NCBI RefSeq assembly: GCF_016864195.1
Contig: NZ_CP045202.1
Location: 496,001 to 560,000, forward strand
Direction: 5' to 3'
Length of the DNA: 64,000 nucleotides
From: Dechloromonas sp. TW-R-39-2
Lineage (GTDB): Bacteria; Pseudomonadota; Gammaproteobacteria; Burkholderiales; Rhodocyclaceae
This document shows, in pieces, positions 56,115-64,000 of the stretch. The first letter of the stretch is position 1. Every line of letters starts with the position of its first letter. The notes under the pieces were generated by a model. That model saw nothing but the letters and a program-made list of their open reading frames with translations, did not search any database and was not told the origin of the DNA. The position numbers were made by a program, and so were the translations under genes.

Positions 56115-56887
56115 GCGGCCTCCGGGGCGAGCAGGAAGCTGTCGCGGGCCAGTGTCCGGCTGGCCAGGGCGGCTTCCTGCGCCTGGTACGTGTTGCGGTC
56201 GACGGCCAGCCAGCGGACTTCGTCGCCGGAGGCGAGCAGGGCAGGGTTGTCGCGGTCGACGGTGTCAAACAGTGAAATTGGCGTGCGGCCGAGCAAATGC
56301 CAGCCGCCCGGACTTTCCCAAGGGTAGACCGCGCACATTTCGCCGGCGATGGCCAGCGAGCGGGCTGGCACCGCCTTGCGCGGCGAGGCCAGGCGCGGCG
56401 TGTTGAGTTCGTCCGGCAAGCCGCCCATGTACGGAAAACCGGGCATGAAACCAATCATGTAAACGTGGAAGGTGGTGCCGGTCAGGCGTTCGATGACTGT
56501 TTCCCGGCTCAGCCCTTTGCTGGCGGCCAGCGCGTCGAGATCGGGCGCCAGGTCGGCATCGAAACAGACCGGCAGTTGCCAGCGCCGGCCGCTGGCGGCG
56601 GCTTGTCCGGCTTTTTCGGCCAGTTCGAGTAACTGCTTGCCGAGTGTTTCGCCGGTGCCCTGCAAGGGGTCGTAGTGCACGGTCAGTGAGCGGAAAGTCG
56701 GCACGACGTCGACAATGCTGGCCAGCAGCGGGTTGTTGCCGGCTGTCCGGGCGTGGCGCAGTTGTTCGGCCAGCCCCATCACCCGGCCATGCAGGGCCGG
56801 GTCGATGCTGGTACCGAACTCGATTGTCCAGGCCGCATCGCCCAGCGGCAGCAGCCGGGGCGATGGGTGGTGAGCGTCGTGGTTCAT
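56102..56887 (-). CDS. pxpB: 5-oxoprolinase subunit PxpB (KipI/AHS1 family)
   Basis: 261 residues. It has LLPLGDAAWTIEFGTSIDP, VVPTFRSLTVHYDPLQ, YMIGFMPGFPYMGGLPDEL and RKAVPARSLAIAGEMCAVYPWESPGGWHLLGRTP, the AHS1/PxpB signature. Partner of PxpC, with which it overlaps. It starts ten bases after the TRAP permease stop, which places transport and hydrolysis in one transcript. Confidence 0.94.
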   Translation of the reverse strand: MNHDAHHPSPRLLPLGDAAWTIEFGTSIDPALHGRVMGLAEQLRHARTAGNNPLLASIVDVVPTFRSLTVHYDPLQGTGETLGKQLLELAEKAGQAAASGRRWQLPVCFDADLAPDLDALAASKGLSRETVIERLTGTTFHVYMIGFMPGFPYMGGLPDELNTPRLASPRKAVPARSLAIAGEMCAVYPWESPGGWHLLGRTPISLFDTVDRDNPALLASGDEVRWLAVDRNTYQAQEAALASRTLARDSFLLAPEAAWTA

Positions 56888-56897
56888 GCGTGGAGAT

Positions 56898-58196
56898 TTA
56901 GCCGGCCATCTGCTGCGGCAGCCAGGTGATGATGCCGGGGAAGAAGTAAATCAGCAGCACGGCGGCAACCATCAGGAAGAACATCGGCATCGAGTGCTTG
57001 GCCAGCCAGGTGATTTCTTTCTTGGTCATGCCTTGCAGCACGAACAGGTTGAAGCCGACTGGCGGTGTGATTTGTGCCATTTCGACGACGAGCACGACAA
57101 AAATACCGAACCAGACCAGGTCAATGCCGGCTTTTTCGATGGTCGGCAGCAGGACGCCCATGGTCAGCACGACGATGGAAATGCCGTCGAGGAAGCAGCC
57201 GAGCACGATGAAGAAGACCATCAACGCCAGGACCAGGGCGAACGGCGAGAGGTGCAGCGAGCTGATCCACTCGGCCAGGTGGCGCGGCAGGCCGATATAG
57301 CCCATGGCCAGCGTCAGGAAAGCGGCGCCGGCCAGAATCAACGCGATCATGCAGTACAGGCGGGTGGCACCGATCAGGCTGTCGCTGAAATTCTTCCACG
57401 ACAACTCGCCCTGCAATGCGGCGATGATCAGCGATCCGACAACGCCCAGCCCGGCCGCCTCGGTGGCGGTGGCCAGCCCGGTGTAAATCGAGCCAAGCAC
57501 GGCGGCGATCAGCGAGACAACGGGAATCAGGTTGCGCGAGGCGTTGAGCTTTTCGAGGAAGCTCATGTTCTGGTCGGCCGGCGGAATCTGGTCCGGATGA
57601 ATCAGCGCCCAGACGATGGTGTAAGCCATGAACAAGCCGGCCAGCAGCAGGCCGGGAATGACGCCGGCGATGAACAGCTGGGCAATCGAGACATTGGCCG
57701 TGACGCCGTAGACGATCATGATGATCGACGGTGGAATCAGCAGGCCGAGCGTGCCGGCGCCGGCCAGCGTGCCAATCGCGATGTGTTCCGGATAGCCGCG
57801 GCGTTTCAGTTCGGGCAAGGTCATCTTGCCGATCGTGGCGCAGGTGGCTGCCGAGGAGCCGGAGACGGCGGCGAAGATGGTGCAGCCGATGATGTTGGTG
57901 TGGAGCAGGCGACCCGGCAGCTTTTCGAGCCATGGGGCGAGGCCCTTGAACATGTCTTCGGAGAGCTTGGTGCGGAAGAGAATTTCGCCCATCCAGATAA
58001 ACAGCGGCAGCGCGGTCAACGTCCAGGAAGAGGCCGATCCCCAGATGGTGACGGCCATGCTGTCGCCAACCGGGCGGCTGGTGAACAGTTCCATCCCGAT
58101 CCAGGCGACGCCGGCCAGTGAAAGGCCGATCCAGACGCCGCTGCCGAGAATGATGAACAGCGTGACGATGAGCAGCAGGGTGATGTAGATATCCAT
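56898..58196 (-). CDS. dctM: TRAP transporter large permease DctM
   Basis: 432 residues with about twelve membrane helices, standard for DctM. Family blocks include WTLTALPLFIWMGEILFRT, GCTIFAAVSGSSAATCATIGKMTLPEL, AGTLGLLIPPSIIMIVYG and GCFLDGISIVVLTMGVLLPTI. It forms the sodium-coupled translocation channel with DctQ. Between dctQ (16 bases upstream) and pxpB. Confidence 0.95.
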   Translation of the reverse strand: MDIYITLLLIVTLFIILGSGVWIGLSLAGVAWIGMELFTSRPVGDSMAVTIWGSASSWTLTALPLFIWMGEILFRTKLSEDMFKGLAPWLEKLPGRLLHTNIIGCTIFAAVSGSSAATCATIGKMTLPELKRRGYPEHIAIGTLAGAGTLGLLIPPSIIMIVYGVTANVSIAQLFIAGVIPGLLLAGLFMAYTIVWALIHPDQIPPADQNMSFLEKLNASRNLIPVVSLIAAVLGSIYTGLATATEAAGLGVVGSLIIAALQGELSWKNFSDSLIGATRLYCMIALILAGAAFLTLAMGYIGLPRHLAEWISSLHLSPFALVLALMVFFIVLGCFLDGISIVVLTMGVLLPTIEKAGIDLVWFGIFVVLVVEMAQITPPVGFNLFVLQGMTKKEITWLAKHSMPMFFLMVAAVLLIYFFPGIITWLPQQMAG

Positions 58197-58211
58197 GATG
58201 TCGCTTCCGGC

Positions 58212-58730
58212 TTATTCGATGTGGGCGGGTTCGCCGTCGAGCGACTCTTCGCGCAATTGCTTGCCGGCGAGAAGCAGGACGAGATCCATGGCGAAAGCCA
58301 GGACAAACAGGCTGGTACCGACGGCCATGCCGAGCTGGGGAATCCACAGCGGCGTCGCGTCGAGGCCGGTTGAAATATCGACAAACTCGCGCGATTGCAT
58401 GACCAGTCGAATCGAGAACCAGGCCAGCGCGCCGGACATGATCAAGGCGACGAGGTGGCAGAAAATATCCAGCCAGCGGTGGGCTGCGGTGGGTAGTTGA
58501 TTGAGGATCAGCGTGACGCGGATGTGTTCACCGCGACGCAGCGTCGGGGCCAGCGCCAGGAAGGCGGCAGTCGCCATGCAGTAACCGGCATAGGCATCGG
58601 CGCCGGGCAAGTCGATGGCCGGGATCAGGCGGCCAAAGATGCTGGCTAATACAGCGAGCAGGGTGCCCACCATGAACAGGCCGGCGAGATAGCCTGCGCC
58701 GGTAAAAAGACGATCCAGCATGGTGCGCAT
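58212..58730 (-). CDS. dctQ: TRAP transporter small permease DctQ
   Basis: 172 residues with four membrane helices and family marks such as GADAYAGYCMATAAFLALAPTLRRGEHIRV (read here in parts) and the LGMAVGTSLFVLAFAMDLVLLL end. It anchors DctM. AGGA precedes the ATG. Separated from dctP by a stem-loop that probably lowers its expression relative to the binding protein. Confidence 0.93.
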   Translation of the reverse strand: MRTMLDRLFTGAGYLAGLFMVGTLLAVLASIFGRLIPAIDLPGADAYAGYCMATAAFLALAPTLRRGEHIRVTLILNQLPTAAHRWLDIFCHLVALIMSGALAWFSIRLVMQSREFVDISTGLDATPLWIPQLGMAVGTSLFVLAFAMDLVLLLAGKQLREESLDGEPAHIE

Positions 58731-58752
58731 GGGCGTTCCTTCTAGTCAGAAA

Positions 58753-58774
58753 ACGGGCTGCCGCAGCAGCCCGT
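58753..58774 (-). terminator. Attenuating stem-loop between dctP and dctQ
   Basis: A perfect nine-base stem ACGGGCTGC / GCAGCCCGT with a four-base loop is followed on the minus strand by only TTTT-C. It follows the dctP stop and should partially terminate or protect the dctP message, giving excess binding protein. Confidence 0.7.
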
Positions 58775-58784
58775 GATGATGAAA

Positions 58785-59759
58785 TTACTTGCGGTAGGCG
58801 TCGAGAATGGCCTGGCCGTCTGCGCCGGCCTGCTTGGTCCAGTCGGCGACCATCGTTTCGCCCACTTTCTTGAGATCGGCGCGCAACTGGGCCGAACCAG
58901 CGTCTACCGTCATGCCATTCTTCTTCAGTTGCTCGATGTACCAGGTGTTTTTCTCCTGGCTGACCTTCCAACCGCGTGTTTCGGCAGCCGCGGCAGCCTT
59001 CAGCACGGCTTCCTGGCTCGGCTTGTCGAGGCCGTCGAAAGCTTTCTGGGAAACGATGACCAGATTTTTCGGCAGCCAGGCGCTGACGTCGTAGTAATAC
59101 TTGACCTGTTCCCAGACCTTGCTGTCGTAGCCGGTGGCGCCGGAGGTCATGAAGGTGTTGACCGCGCCGGTGGCCAGCGCCTGCGTCAGTTCGGCGGCCT
59201 GCACGGTGACCGGCTGGGCACCGACCAGTTGGGCGATGCGGCTGGTGTTCGGGTTGTAGGCGCGCCACTTGGCACCCTTCAGATCAGCCGCGCTATTGAT
59301 CGGCTTGCTGCTGAAAATGCCTTGCGGTGGCCATGGCACCGAGTACAGCACCTTCATGCCCTGCTTGGCGAGACGCGCTTCGGTCGCCGGGCGGGAGGCT
59401 TGCCAGAGTTTTTGCGATTCCTGATAGCTGGTCGCCAGGAAAGGAATCGAATCAACGCCATAGACCGGATCTTCATTGGAATAACCGGAGATGATGATTT
59501 CGCCTAACTGCGCCTGGCCGCCTTGCACGGCACGTTTGACTTCGTTGGCCTTGAACAGCGAACCGCCGTCATGCACGGTGATCTTCAGTTTGCCGGCGGT
59601 GGCTTTATCGATGTCGCCAGCGAACTGCTGGATGTTTTCGGTGTGAAAGTTCGAAGCCGGGTAGCCGGTCGGCATGTCCCATTTCTGCTGGGCCTGAGCG
59701 GCGGACCCGATGAAGCACAGGGCCGAGGTGGCGCCGATGGCGGCGAGAGTCTTCAACAT
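58785..59759 (-). CDS. dctP: TRAP transporter substrate-binding protein DctP
   Basis: 324 residues with a signal peptide (LKTLAAIGATSALCFIGSAAQAQ). The mature protein opens WDMPTGYPASNFHTENIQQFAGDI and contains LKGAKWRAYNPNTSRIAQLVGAQPVTV, the arginine-bearing carboxylate-binding region of DctP proteins. Start 59759 has AGGAG six bases upstream; ATG 59765 abuts it. First gene of dctPQM-pxpBCA, so the probable ligand is 5-oxoproline or a related carboxylate (inference from operon). Confidence 0.93.
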   Translation of the reverse strand: MLKTLAAIGATSALCFIGSAAQAQQKWDMPTGYPASNFHTENIQQFAGDIDKATAGKLKITVHDGGSLFKANEVKRAVQGGQAQLGEIIISGYSNEDPVYGVDSIPFLATSYQESQKLWQASRPATEARLAKQGMKVLYSVPWPPQGIFSSKPINSAADLKGAKWRAYNPNTSRIAQLVGAQPVTVQAAELTQALATGAVNTFMTSGATGYDSKVWEQVKYYYDVSAWLPKNLVIVSQKAFDGLDKPSQEAVLKAAAAAETRGWKVSQEKNTWYIEQLKKNGMTVDAGSAQLRADLKKVGETMVADWTKQAGADGQAILDAYRK

Positions 59760-59874
59760 GTACATCTCCTGGTAGGTAGCTGGGTCCGGCGGGCCGGCTT
59801 GAATCGACTTCCGTTTCAGGGGCTGGCTTGAAGCCCGAACTTCTCCAGTTTGAATCGAAACGGTAACGACAATG

Positions 59875-59922
59875 TAACGTTAAGAAAACGTCGATAAAAA
59901 GTCAACGTGATTTTGCTATAAT
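59875..59922 (+). promoter_or_regulatory. Divergent promoter/operator region of the TRAP operon and marR-like gene
   Basis: An extended -10, TGCTATAAT (59914-59922), lies 27 bases before the regulator ATG. Upstream lie the palindrome TAACGTTA (59875-59882) and further AACGT copies at 59887 and 59904, a possible operator for the divergently encoded regulator. The region is markedly A+T-rich. Confidence 0.5.
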
Positions 59923-59949
59923 GAAATTCTTCCGTTTAGTGGAAAAGTC

Positions 59950-60507
59950 ATGAAGTCCAAGGCAAAAACACCCGCTGTCGAACCCCGTCCGGCGCTTGCC
60001 CAGCCGGGGCAGCGCATCGTTTCCTCGTCACACCTGGTTTCGGAAAAATCCCCGGAGCTGTCGGAATTCGAGTTTGGTCTGATCATCGCTGCGCACGCCT
60101 TCAACCGCTGGCTGATCCGCTGCATGGGCGCCGCCGGGGTCAAGGACATGGCGCCGGTCGACGTGCTGGTGCTGCATCACATCAACCACCGACGCAGTGA
60201 AAAACGCCTGGCCGACATCTGCTTCGTGCTGAATATCGAAGACACCCACGTCGTTACCTACTCGGTCAAGAAACTGGTCGGTATGGGGCTGGTCAGCAGC
60301 ACCAAGCGTGGAAAGGAAGCCTTCTTCTCGACGACCGAAGAAGGCGCCGAACTGTGCATGCAATACCGTGAAGTGCGCGAAGCCTGCCTGATGCCCGGCT
60401 TCTCCGGCGCAGAAGAGGAAAACCAGCGCCTCGGCGAAGTCGCCCGCCTGTTGCGCACCGTTTCCGGTCGTTACGACCAGGCAGCGAGGGCTGCGACTTC
60501 GTATTGA
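59950..60507 (+). CDS. MarR-like winged-helix regulator
   Basis: 185 residues. After a charged 35-residue N-terminal extension, a winged-helix core is visible: EFGLIIAAHAFNRWLIRCM, PVDVLVLHHINHR, LADICFVLNIEDTHVVTYSVKKLVGMGLV and STKRGKEAFFSTTEEGAEL (wing and following helix). This type often lies beside TRAP/PxpA operons. Divergent from dctP with a shared control region, so it probably regulates the transport and 5-oxoprolinase genes. Confidence 0.78.
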   Translation: MKSKAKTPAVEPRPALAQPGQRIVSSSHLVSEKSPELSEFEFGLIIAAHAFNRWLIRCMGAAGVKDMAPVDVLVLHHINHRRSEKRLADICFVLNIEDTHVVTYSVKKLVGMGLVSSTKRGKEAFFSTTEEGAELCMQYREVREACLMPGFSGAEEENQRLGEVARLLRTVSGRYDQAARAATSY

Positions 60508-60653
60508 GTTGGGGGGAGGATGGTTTTTCGGCCTTAGCTGACTTTCACCTTCACGTAAGAGTCCGGCTGCTGTCTACTAATGCGATGTACTGAGCAAGAT
60601 TTTCATGGTTCCAAGACGAAAATAGACATAAATTATCAGCACATCTTTTGGGC
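60508..60653. other. Gene-free spacer before the Sel1-like gene
   Basis: A short stretch with no credible coding frame, hairpin or promoter that I can support. It marks the change from GC-rich operon DNA to less GC-rich accessory DNA. Confidence 0.4.
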
Positions 60654-61631
60654 CTACTCTCGCCAATCGGAAAATATCTCGCGGCCATCTATAAATGCCC
60701 TGCAACCAGCCCCTTCGACAGCTATGCACATTGATATTTTCTGCTTGTAGTCAGCAGTCACCTCCGGCCGGCGATTAAAAAATCCATGCCACCGATTGAT
60801 GACCGCATCCCTCAGCGAGAATGAGGGAGGTGCATCGATCGCTACTCGTATCTCGTCTGCGCAGTTCGCCGGTACGCAACCAATGGGGCAAGCAAACTCT
60901 TTGAGTGTTCGAAGGTTCGGTAGCCCATTTTTAGGGACACCAAAATCGGTCAGAGGTATACATGCCCGATGCAATTGCCCCTCCCAGCCCAGCGAAAGCT
61001 CCAGATGAGTAATGCATTGATCGCCTACCAATGCGCCAGTGGCACAGAATCCGTTCATCGGGGCTAGCGGCAGTGTCCTTGGGTTAAAGCTTGATTTTCC
61101 CGGATTTCGTTTGTATAGCTTTTTCTGGATTTCTATGACCTTACGCTTAGCCGCCAAGCGCCAGTCGTTGATTTGTTTCAGAACAGTCGTGGTAGCAGTG
61201 TAGGAAACCCCGTTCATCGATATTGCAAAGCTACGGAAAAATTCCCGCTCAGTCAGTCCGACCTCCCCGAGACGCACTTGATTTTGCGCATAAATAACAG
61301 CCTCGCCCCCTAAGCGAGTCTCCTCTTCTTGCCGCCAGTCAAAATACGCTTTGTAATAGTTCGCTGCGCGCTCAAAGTCAGCCTCCGACTTAGCGTTGGC
61401 GTGGTAATACGCACCTATAGAGACAAGTGCTGGAGGATGATTTAGTGCAATCGCACTTTCAAACAGCAGGAGCGCCCCAAGCACATCTCTTTCTACCAAC
61501 AGGCCATCCCACAAAACCTGACCTAACAAGTGCATGGCTGCCGGATCGTTATTTTCCGCCATACTACGAAGCGCCGTGAGGGCGCCTTCTAACTCATCTA
61601 ATGGGATGGTCGCCCCTACTTGAAACGGCAT
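60654..61631 (-). CDS. Sel1-like repeat protein, possibly cut at its 5' end by the IS element
   Basis: 325 residues from ATG 61631. The N-terminal part is helical, with Sel1/TPR-like units (NDPAAMHLLGQVLWDGLLVERDVLGALLLFESAIALNHPPALVSIGAYYH, read in parts). The C-terminal 200 residues show no motif I know. The frame stays open for 175 more codons through the IS, but that part is antisense to the transposase and not real. Because the first codons fall at the presumed IS edge, the original N-terminus may be lost. Function unknown. Confidence 0.55.
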   Translation of the reverse strand: MPFQVGATIPLDELEGALTALRSMAENNDPAAMHLLGQVLWDGLLVERDVLGALLLFESAIALNHPPALVSIGAYYHANAKSEADFERAANYYKAYFDWRQEEETRLGGEAVIYAQNQVRLGEVGLTEREFFRSFAISMNGVSYTATTTVLKQINDWRLAAKRKVIEIQKKLYKRNPGKSSFNPRTLPLAPMNGFCATGALVGDQCITHLELSLGWEGQLHRACIPLTDFGVPKNGLPNLRTLKEFACPIGCVPANCADEIRVAIDAPPSFSLRDAVINRWHGFFNRRPEVTADYKQKISMCIAVEGAGCRAFIDGREIFSDWRE

Positions 61632-61688
61632 CAGAAGTGCCAAAGTGTGGCGAATGGAAATTCCCACCCAGCAAGAGAGGCGACCGAA

Positions 61689-62717
61689 ATGAAGCTTACG
61701 ACGATTGGCATCGATCTGGCAAAAAACGTATTCCAGGTTCATGGCGTGGATGAACGGGGCAAAGCCGTCCTGAAGAAACAACTGAAGCGGGAGCAGATGG
61801 CAGCGTTCTTCGCCAACCTGGCGCCGTGCCTGATCGGCATGGAAGCCTGCGGCAGCGCACATTTTTGGGCGAACAAGCTGCAAGCGATGGGGCATACCGT
61901 CAAATTGATGGCGCCGCAATTTGTGAAGCCCTACGTCAAGACGAACAAAAATGATGCAGCGGATGCGGAGGCGATCTGTGAAGCGGTGAGCCGGCCAAAC
62001 ATGCGTTTTGTGCCGATCAAGCAGGCCGAGCAGCAGGCTGTACTGGCGCTGCATCGGGCTCGCCAAGGCTTCGTCAAAGCGAGGACAGCCCAGGCAAATC
62101 AGATTCGCGGCCTGCTGGCCGAGTACGGCATCATCATTCCCCAGGGCATTGCGCACATCGGCAAGCGTCTGCCGGAGATCCTCGAAGACGGCGAGAATGG
62201 CTTGCCCGGCGTCTTTCGTCAGCTAATTGCCCGTCTGGGAGACCACCTCAAGGAACTGGATCGGCAGGCCCAGGAGCTGGAAGGTCAAATCCAGGTCTGG
62301 CATAGCGAGAATGCCGCCAGTCGAAAGCTCGCGCAGATACCAGGGATTGGTCCGATTACAGCCAGTGCGCTGGTGGCATCCATCGGCAATGCCCGGAACT
62401 TCGAAAATGGCCGACAACTGGCAGCCTGGCTCGGGTTGGTGCCACGGCAGAACTCCAGCGGCGGCAAGCAGACCCTGCTGGGGATCAGCAAACGGGGCGA
62501 TACCTATATGCGGACACTCTTGATCCACGGAGCGCGCGCCGTCATTCGGGTAGCCGAACGCAAGGCAGCCCACGCCGGGAGCTGGCTGGCAGGAGTGATG
62601 GGGCGACGCAACAAGAATGTGGCTGCTGTGGCCCTGGCGAACAAGAATGCCCGGATTGTCTGGGCGCTCCTGGCCCAGGATCGGGACTACAAAGCGGATT
62701 ACGGATTGACGGCATAA
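61689..62717 (+). CDS. IS110-family (IS1111-group) DEDD transposase
   Basis: 342 residues. The RuvC-like N-terminal DEDD domain shows D in TTIGIDLAKNVFQVHG, E in LIGMEACGSAHFW, and the paired aspartates in KTNKNDAADAEAICEAV. The C-terminal transposase_20 domain has IPGIGPITASALVASIG (helix-hairpin), AAWLGLVPRQNSSGGK and the serine-bearing GISKRGDTYMRTLLIHGARA. The frame is intact, so the element may be active. ATG 61689 matches the family start. Confidence 0.95.
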   Translation: MKLTTIGIDLAKNVFQVHGVDERGKAVLKKQLKREQMAAFFANLAPCLIGMEACGSAHFWANKLQAMGHTVKLMAPQFVKPYVKTNKNDAADAEAICEAVSRPNMRFVPIKQAEQQAVLALHRARQGFVKARTAQANQIRGLLAEYGIIIPQGIAHIGKRLPEILEDGENGLPGVFRQLIARLGDHLKELDRQAQELEGQIQVWHSENAASRKLAQIPGIGPITASALVASIGNARNFENGRQLAAWLGLVPRQNSSGGKQTLLGISKRGDTYMRTLLIHGARAVIRVAERKAAHAGSWLAGVMGRRNKNVAAVALANKNARIVWALLAQDRDYKADYGLTA

Positions 62718-62721
62718 ACAC

Positions 62722-62789
62722 GGGTTATCCCCCGTGCCGCAGGCCTACGGTCTAAAGGGACCTTCGGCCCACGGCCCCGTGGATAACCC
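62722..62789 (+). ncRNA. Candidate guide RNA (seekRNA/bridge RNA) hairpin of the IS
   Basis: GGGTTATCC (62722-62730) pairs with GGATAACCC (62781-62789), enclosing a structured GC-rich interior, immediately after the transposase stop. IS1111-group elements encode their targeting RNA in this 3' position. The RNA limits and guide loops cannot be fixed by eye. Confidence 0.5.
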
Positions 62790-62950
62790 TGCCACTGAGC
62801 AAGACAGCAGCACACTTCAAGGAGAACCACCGATTGCACAGGCAATCATGACGTGATGGCGAGATAGGTCAGACCGGGGTTGGACAAGCCTGAACTTTAC
62901 AAGGCGCCTCACAGCGCGACCATCTGTTAAGGCTCCAACCAGCGTATTCC

Positions 62951-63353
62951 ATCAGGGACGGAGGCTGTGGCCTCGATCAAAGTCCGGATCTATGGCTGCA
63001 ATCTCCACCTTACTTACCATCATCGATTGAGGGCTTGGCAAACCGGGGGCGACCATCTATGTAGAGCAGGCGTCAGGCCTTGAATAGAGCACCATCCGAA
63101 CTCTATTTAGCGCCTCGGAATCACCAATCACTCGAGAACAATAAGCGGTCATTTCTTGGTCCTGATGCGGTCGATAGCTATTCTGGCGTCACCGCATAAA
63201 TGGTCGCTGCAATATTGTGTAAAGCCTAACAAGGGCTGAATTACGACACGAGCAAAGCTTAGACCTTTATGGGCTCATTGGGTGGGCCAACCTCAGTGCC
63301 GGGATATCGGAGTAGTTCAGATGTCTGCTTTACTGCGTTGAGCAGCCTATCGT
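62951..63353. other. Gene-free stretch between IS and GIY-YIG-like gene
   Basis: No reading frame with convincing features on either strand, no strong hairpin, and base composition closer to accessory DNA. It may hold the outer flank of the IS and remnants of the disrupted locus. Confidence 0.4.
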
Positions 63354-63887
63354 TCAAACATGGGTGTATTTTGTACATTCACCGGCCAGTCGCTGACTTG
63401 CGAACCCTTCGAATACGGGCTGGAGCTTGCAATGCAAAAATGCTTCAAGCAAACCAATCGGAAAAGGCCCATGGCTTGCCTTGAGCAGAAAGTTAATCCG
63501 GGATGTGTTTTTGCATATCCATTCTCTCGTTTGATTAGCCTGTACCGTAGGTAACCAAGGGATCTCATGCTTGAGGAGCGAACCGGCCAGTGTGCTTTTT
63601 GCGGATCCCGTGTAATGCTGTGACCTATAACGCGCATTACTATTTTCTCCGGCACGCCCAACCTTTAAGCATCGATCTCCAAAGAGAAATACATAAACAG
63701 CCGCATGCCCCTTTAGCAACCTTGTTGGCGTGTGTGACGCACACAGTTTCTCAATATGAAAATCAGCGTGTGTAAGCTGAAGTCCGGCTAGTGTCGCGGC
63801 CGCCAAAAAATCTGTGAGCCAAGCATTAGTAAGCGAGTCAAGATTAGGCATTTCACTGTTTGAATGCAACGGAAGGGTATTTGTCAT
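63354..63887 (-). CDS. GIY-YIG-like nuclease-fold protein
   Basis: 177 residues from ATG 63887 (the frame stays open 35 codons upstream). The central AAVYVFLFGDRCLKVGRAG gives the paired GIY-YIG strands (VYVF 64-67, LKVG 74-77). R86/R88 in SNARYRSQHY and E148 in GLLEAFLHCKL occupy the places of the catalytic Arg and Glu. The N-terminus is helical. Low GC and a position beside an IS suggest transfer. It could be a repair, defence or mobile-element nuclease; function unknown. Confidence 0.55.
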   Translation of the reverse strand: MTNTLPLHSNSEMPNLDSLTNAWLTDFLAAATLAGLQLTHADFHIEKLCASHTPTRLLKGHAAVYVFLFGDRCLKVGRAGENSNARYRSQHYTGSAKSTLAGSLLKHEIPWLPTVQANQTREWICKNTSRINFLLKASHGPFPIGLLEAFLHCKLQPVFEGFASQRLAGECTKYTHV

Positions 63888-64000
63888 GGCGGTGTCTCGT
63901 TTATGTTGCTTACGGCTTCTTTGTCGTTTAATTCCACCACAACTTGGGGCGTGCAAAGGCATTTCGGATGACAGTAACAAACGGCGCAGCAATCATTTGA

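Larger units (their letters stand above)
61620..62950 (+). mobile_element. IS110/IS1111-group insertion sequence
   Basis: It contains one complete transposase and a 3' noncoding part with a strong hairpin. Terminal inverted repeats and target duplications were not found, as expected for this family, so both edges are estimates: left near 61620-61640 and right somewhere after 62880. Insertion next to the Sel1-like gene may have separated that gene from its 5' part. Confidence 0.7.

Noticed and set aside
61632-62156. The N-terminal extension of the Sel1-like frame through the IS.
   Set aside because: It is antisense to the conserved transposase and so cannot be the native N-terminus.
63226-63345. 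An integron attC-like pair: GCCTAAC near 63226 and GTTGAGC near 63335.
   Set aside because: The outer boxes match the R-site patterns, but the inner arms do not pair, there is no second copy, and no integrase or cassette gene is visible.

Overview
The window looks like chromosome from a GC-rich betaproteobacterium, most likely of the order Rhodocyclales (Dechloromonas/Azonexus-like). The basis is the combination of dense GC-rich coding, the nadD-rsfS-rlmH-maf order, BPSS1780-type membrane proteins, a DUF2782 gene beside a ThrB-type homoserine kinase, and a PaaN-type phenylacetate cluster. This assignment is inference from gene content, not a database result. No rRNA, tRNA or CRISPR array was recognised.

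Layout. (1) 1-8.4 kb: cobalamin nucleotide-loop assembly and lower-ligand synthesis. bluB and the start of cobD/cbiB lie behind one cobalamin riboswitch on the minus strand; cobQ is on the plus strand; cobU is on the minus strand; cobT, cobS and cobC follow a second cobalamin riboswitch on the plus strand. A small kinase/response-regulator pair and a bacteriohemerythrin gene are embedded among them. (2) 8.4-21.7 kb: a run of tightly overlapping plus-strand genes for the LPS core or surface glycan: four GT9 heptosyltransferase-like proteins, three GT4 glycosyltransferases, an MsbA-type flippase, a polysaccharide deacetylase, an SGNH protein, an O-antigen-ligase-like protein and a methyltransferase-like protein. 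(3) 21.7-30 kb: housekeeping genes (polA, LOG-family hydrolase, thrB, two membrane proteins, nadD-rsfS-rlmH-maf). (4) 30-35.8 kb: a three-gene minus-strand operon: a GT-B protein, a Pls/PosA-type NRPS (A-PCP-membrane-beta-helix) and its own phosphopantetheinyl transferase.

(5) 35.8-48.6 kb: an aerobic phenylacetate-CoA gene set (paaF, an ABC binding protein, paaJ, paaK, paaI, paaH, paaG, paaN on the minus strand). Opposite it run a single ferritin-like diiron protein, an N-terminal-ferredoxin flavin reductase and paaX. The usual multisubunit epoxidase paaABCDE is absent. The diiron/reductase pair sits where it would be expected, so a non-orthologous ring epoxidase is the most interesting hypothesis in the window. 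(6) 48.7-54.3 kb: a CheW-less chemosensory-like module (membrane HAMP-PAS-HPt-ATPase kinase, MCP-tip protein, two CheX-like proteins and a CheY). (7) 54.3-60.5 kb: a TRAP transporter (dctPQM) in one operon with 5-oxoprolinase (pxpBCA), divergent from a MarR-like regulator; together they suggest 5-oxoproline uptake and use. (8) 60.5-64 kb: a less GC-rich plastic end with a Sel1-like gene abutted by an IS110/IS1111-group element, its probable guide RNA hairpin, and a GIY-YIG-like protein.
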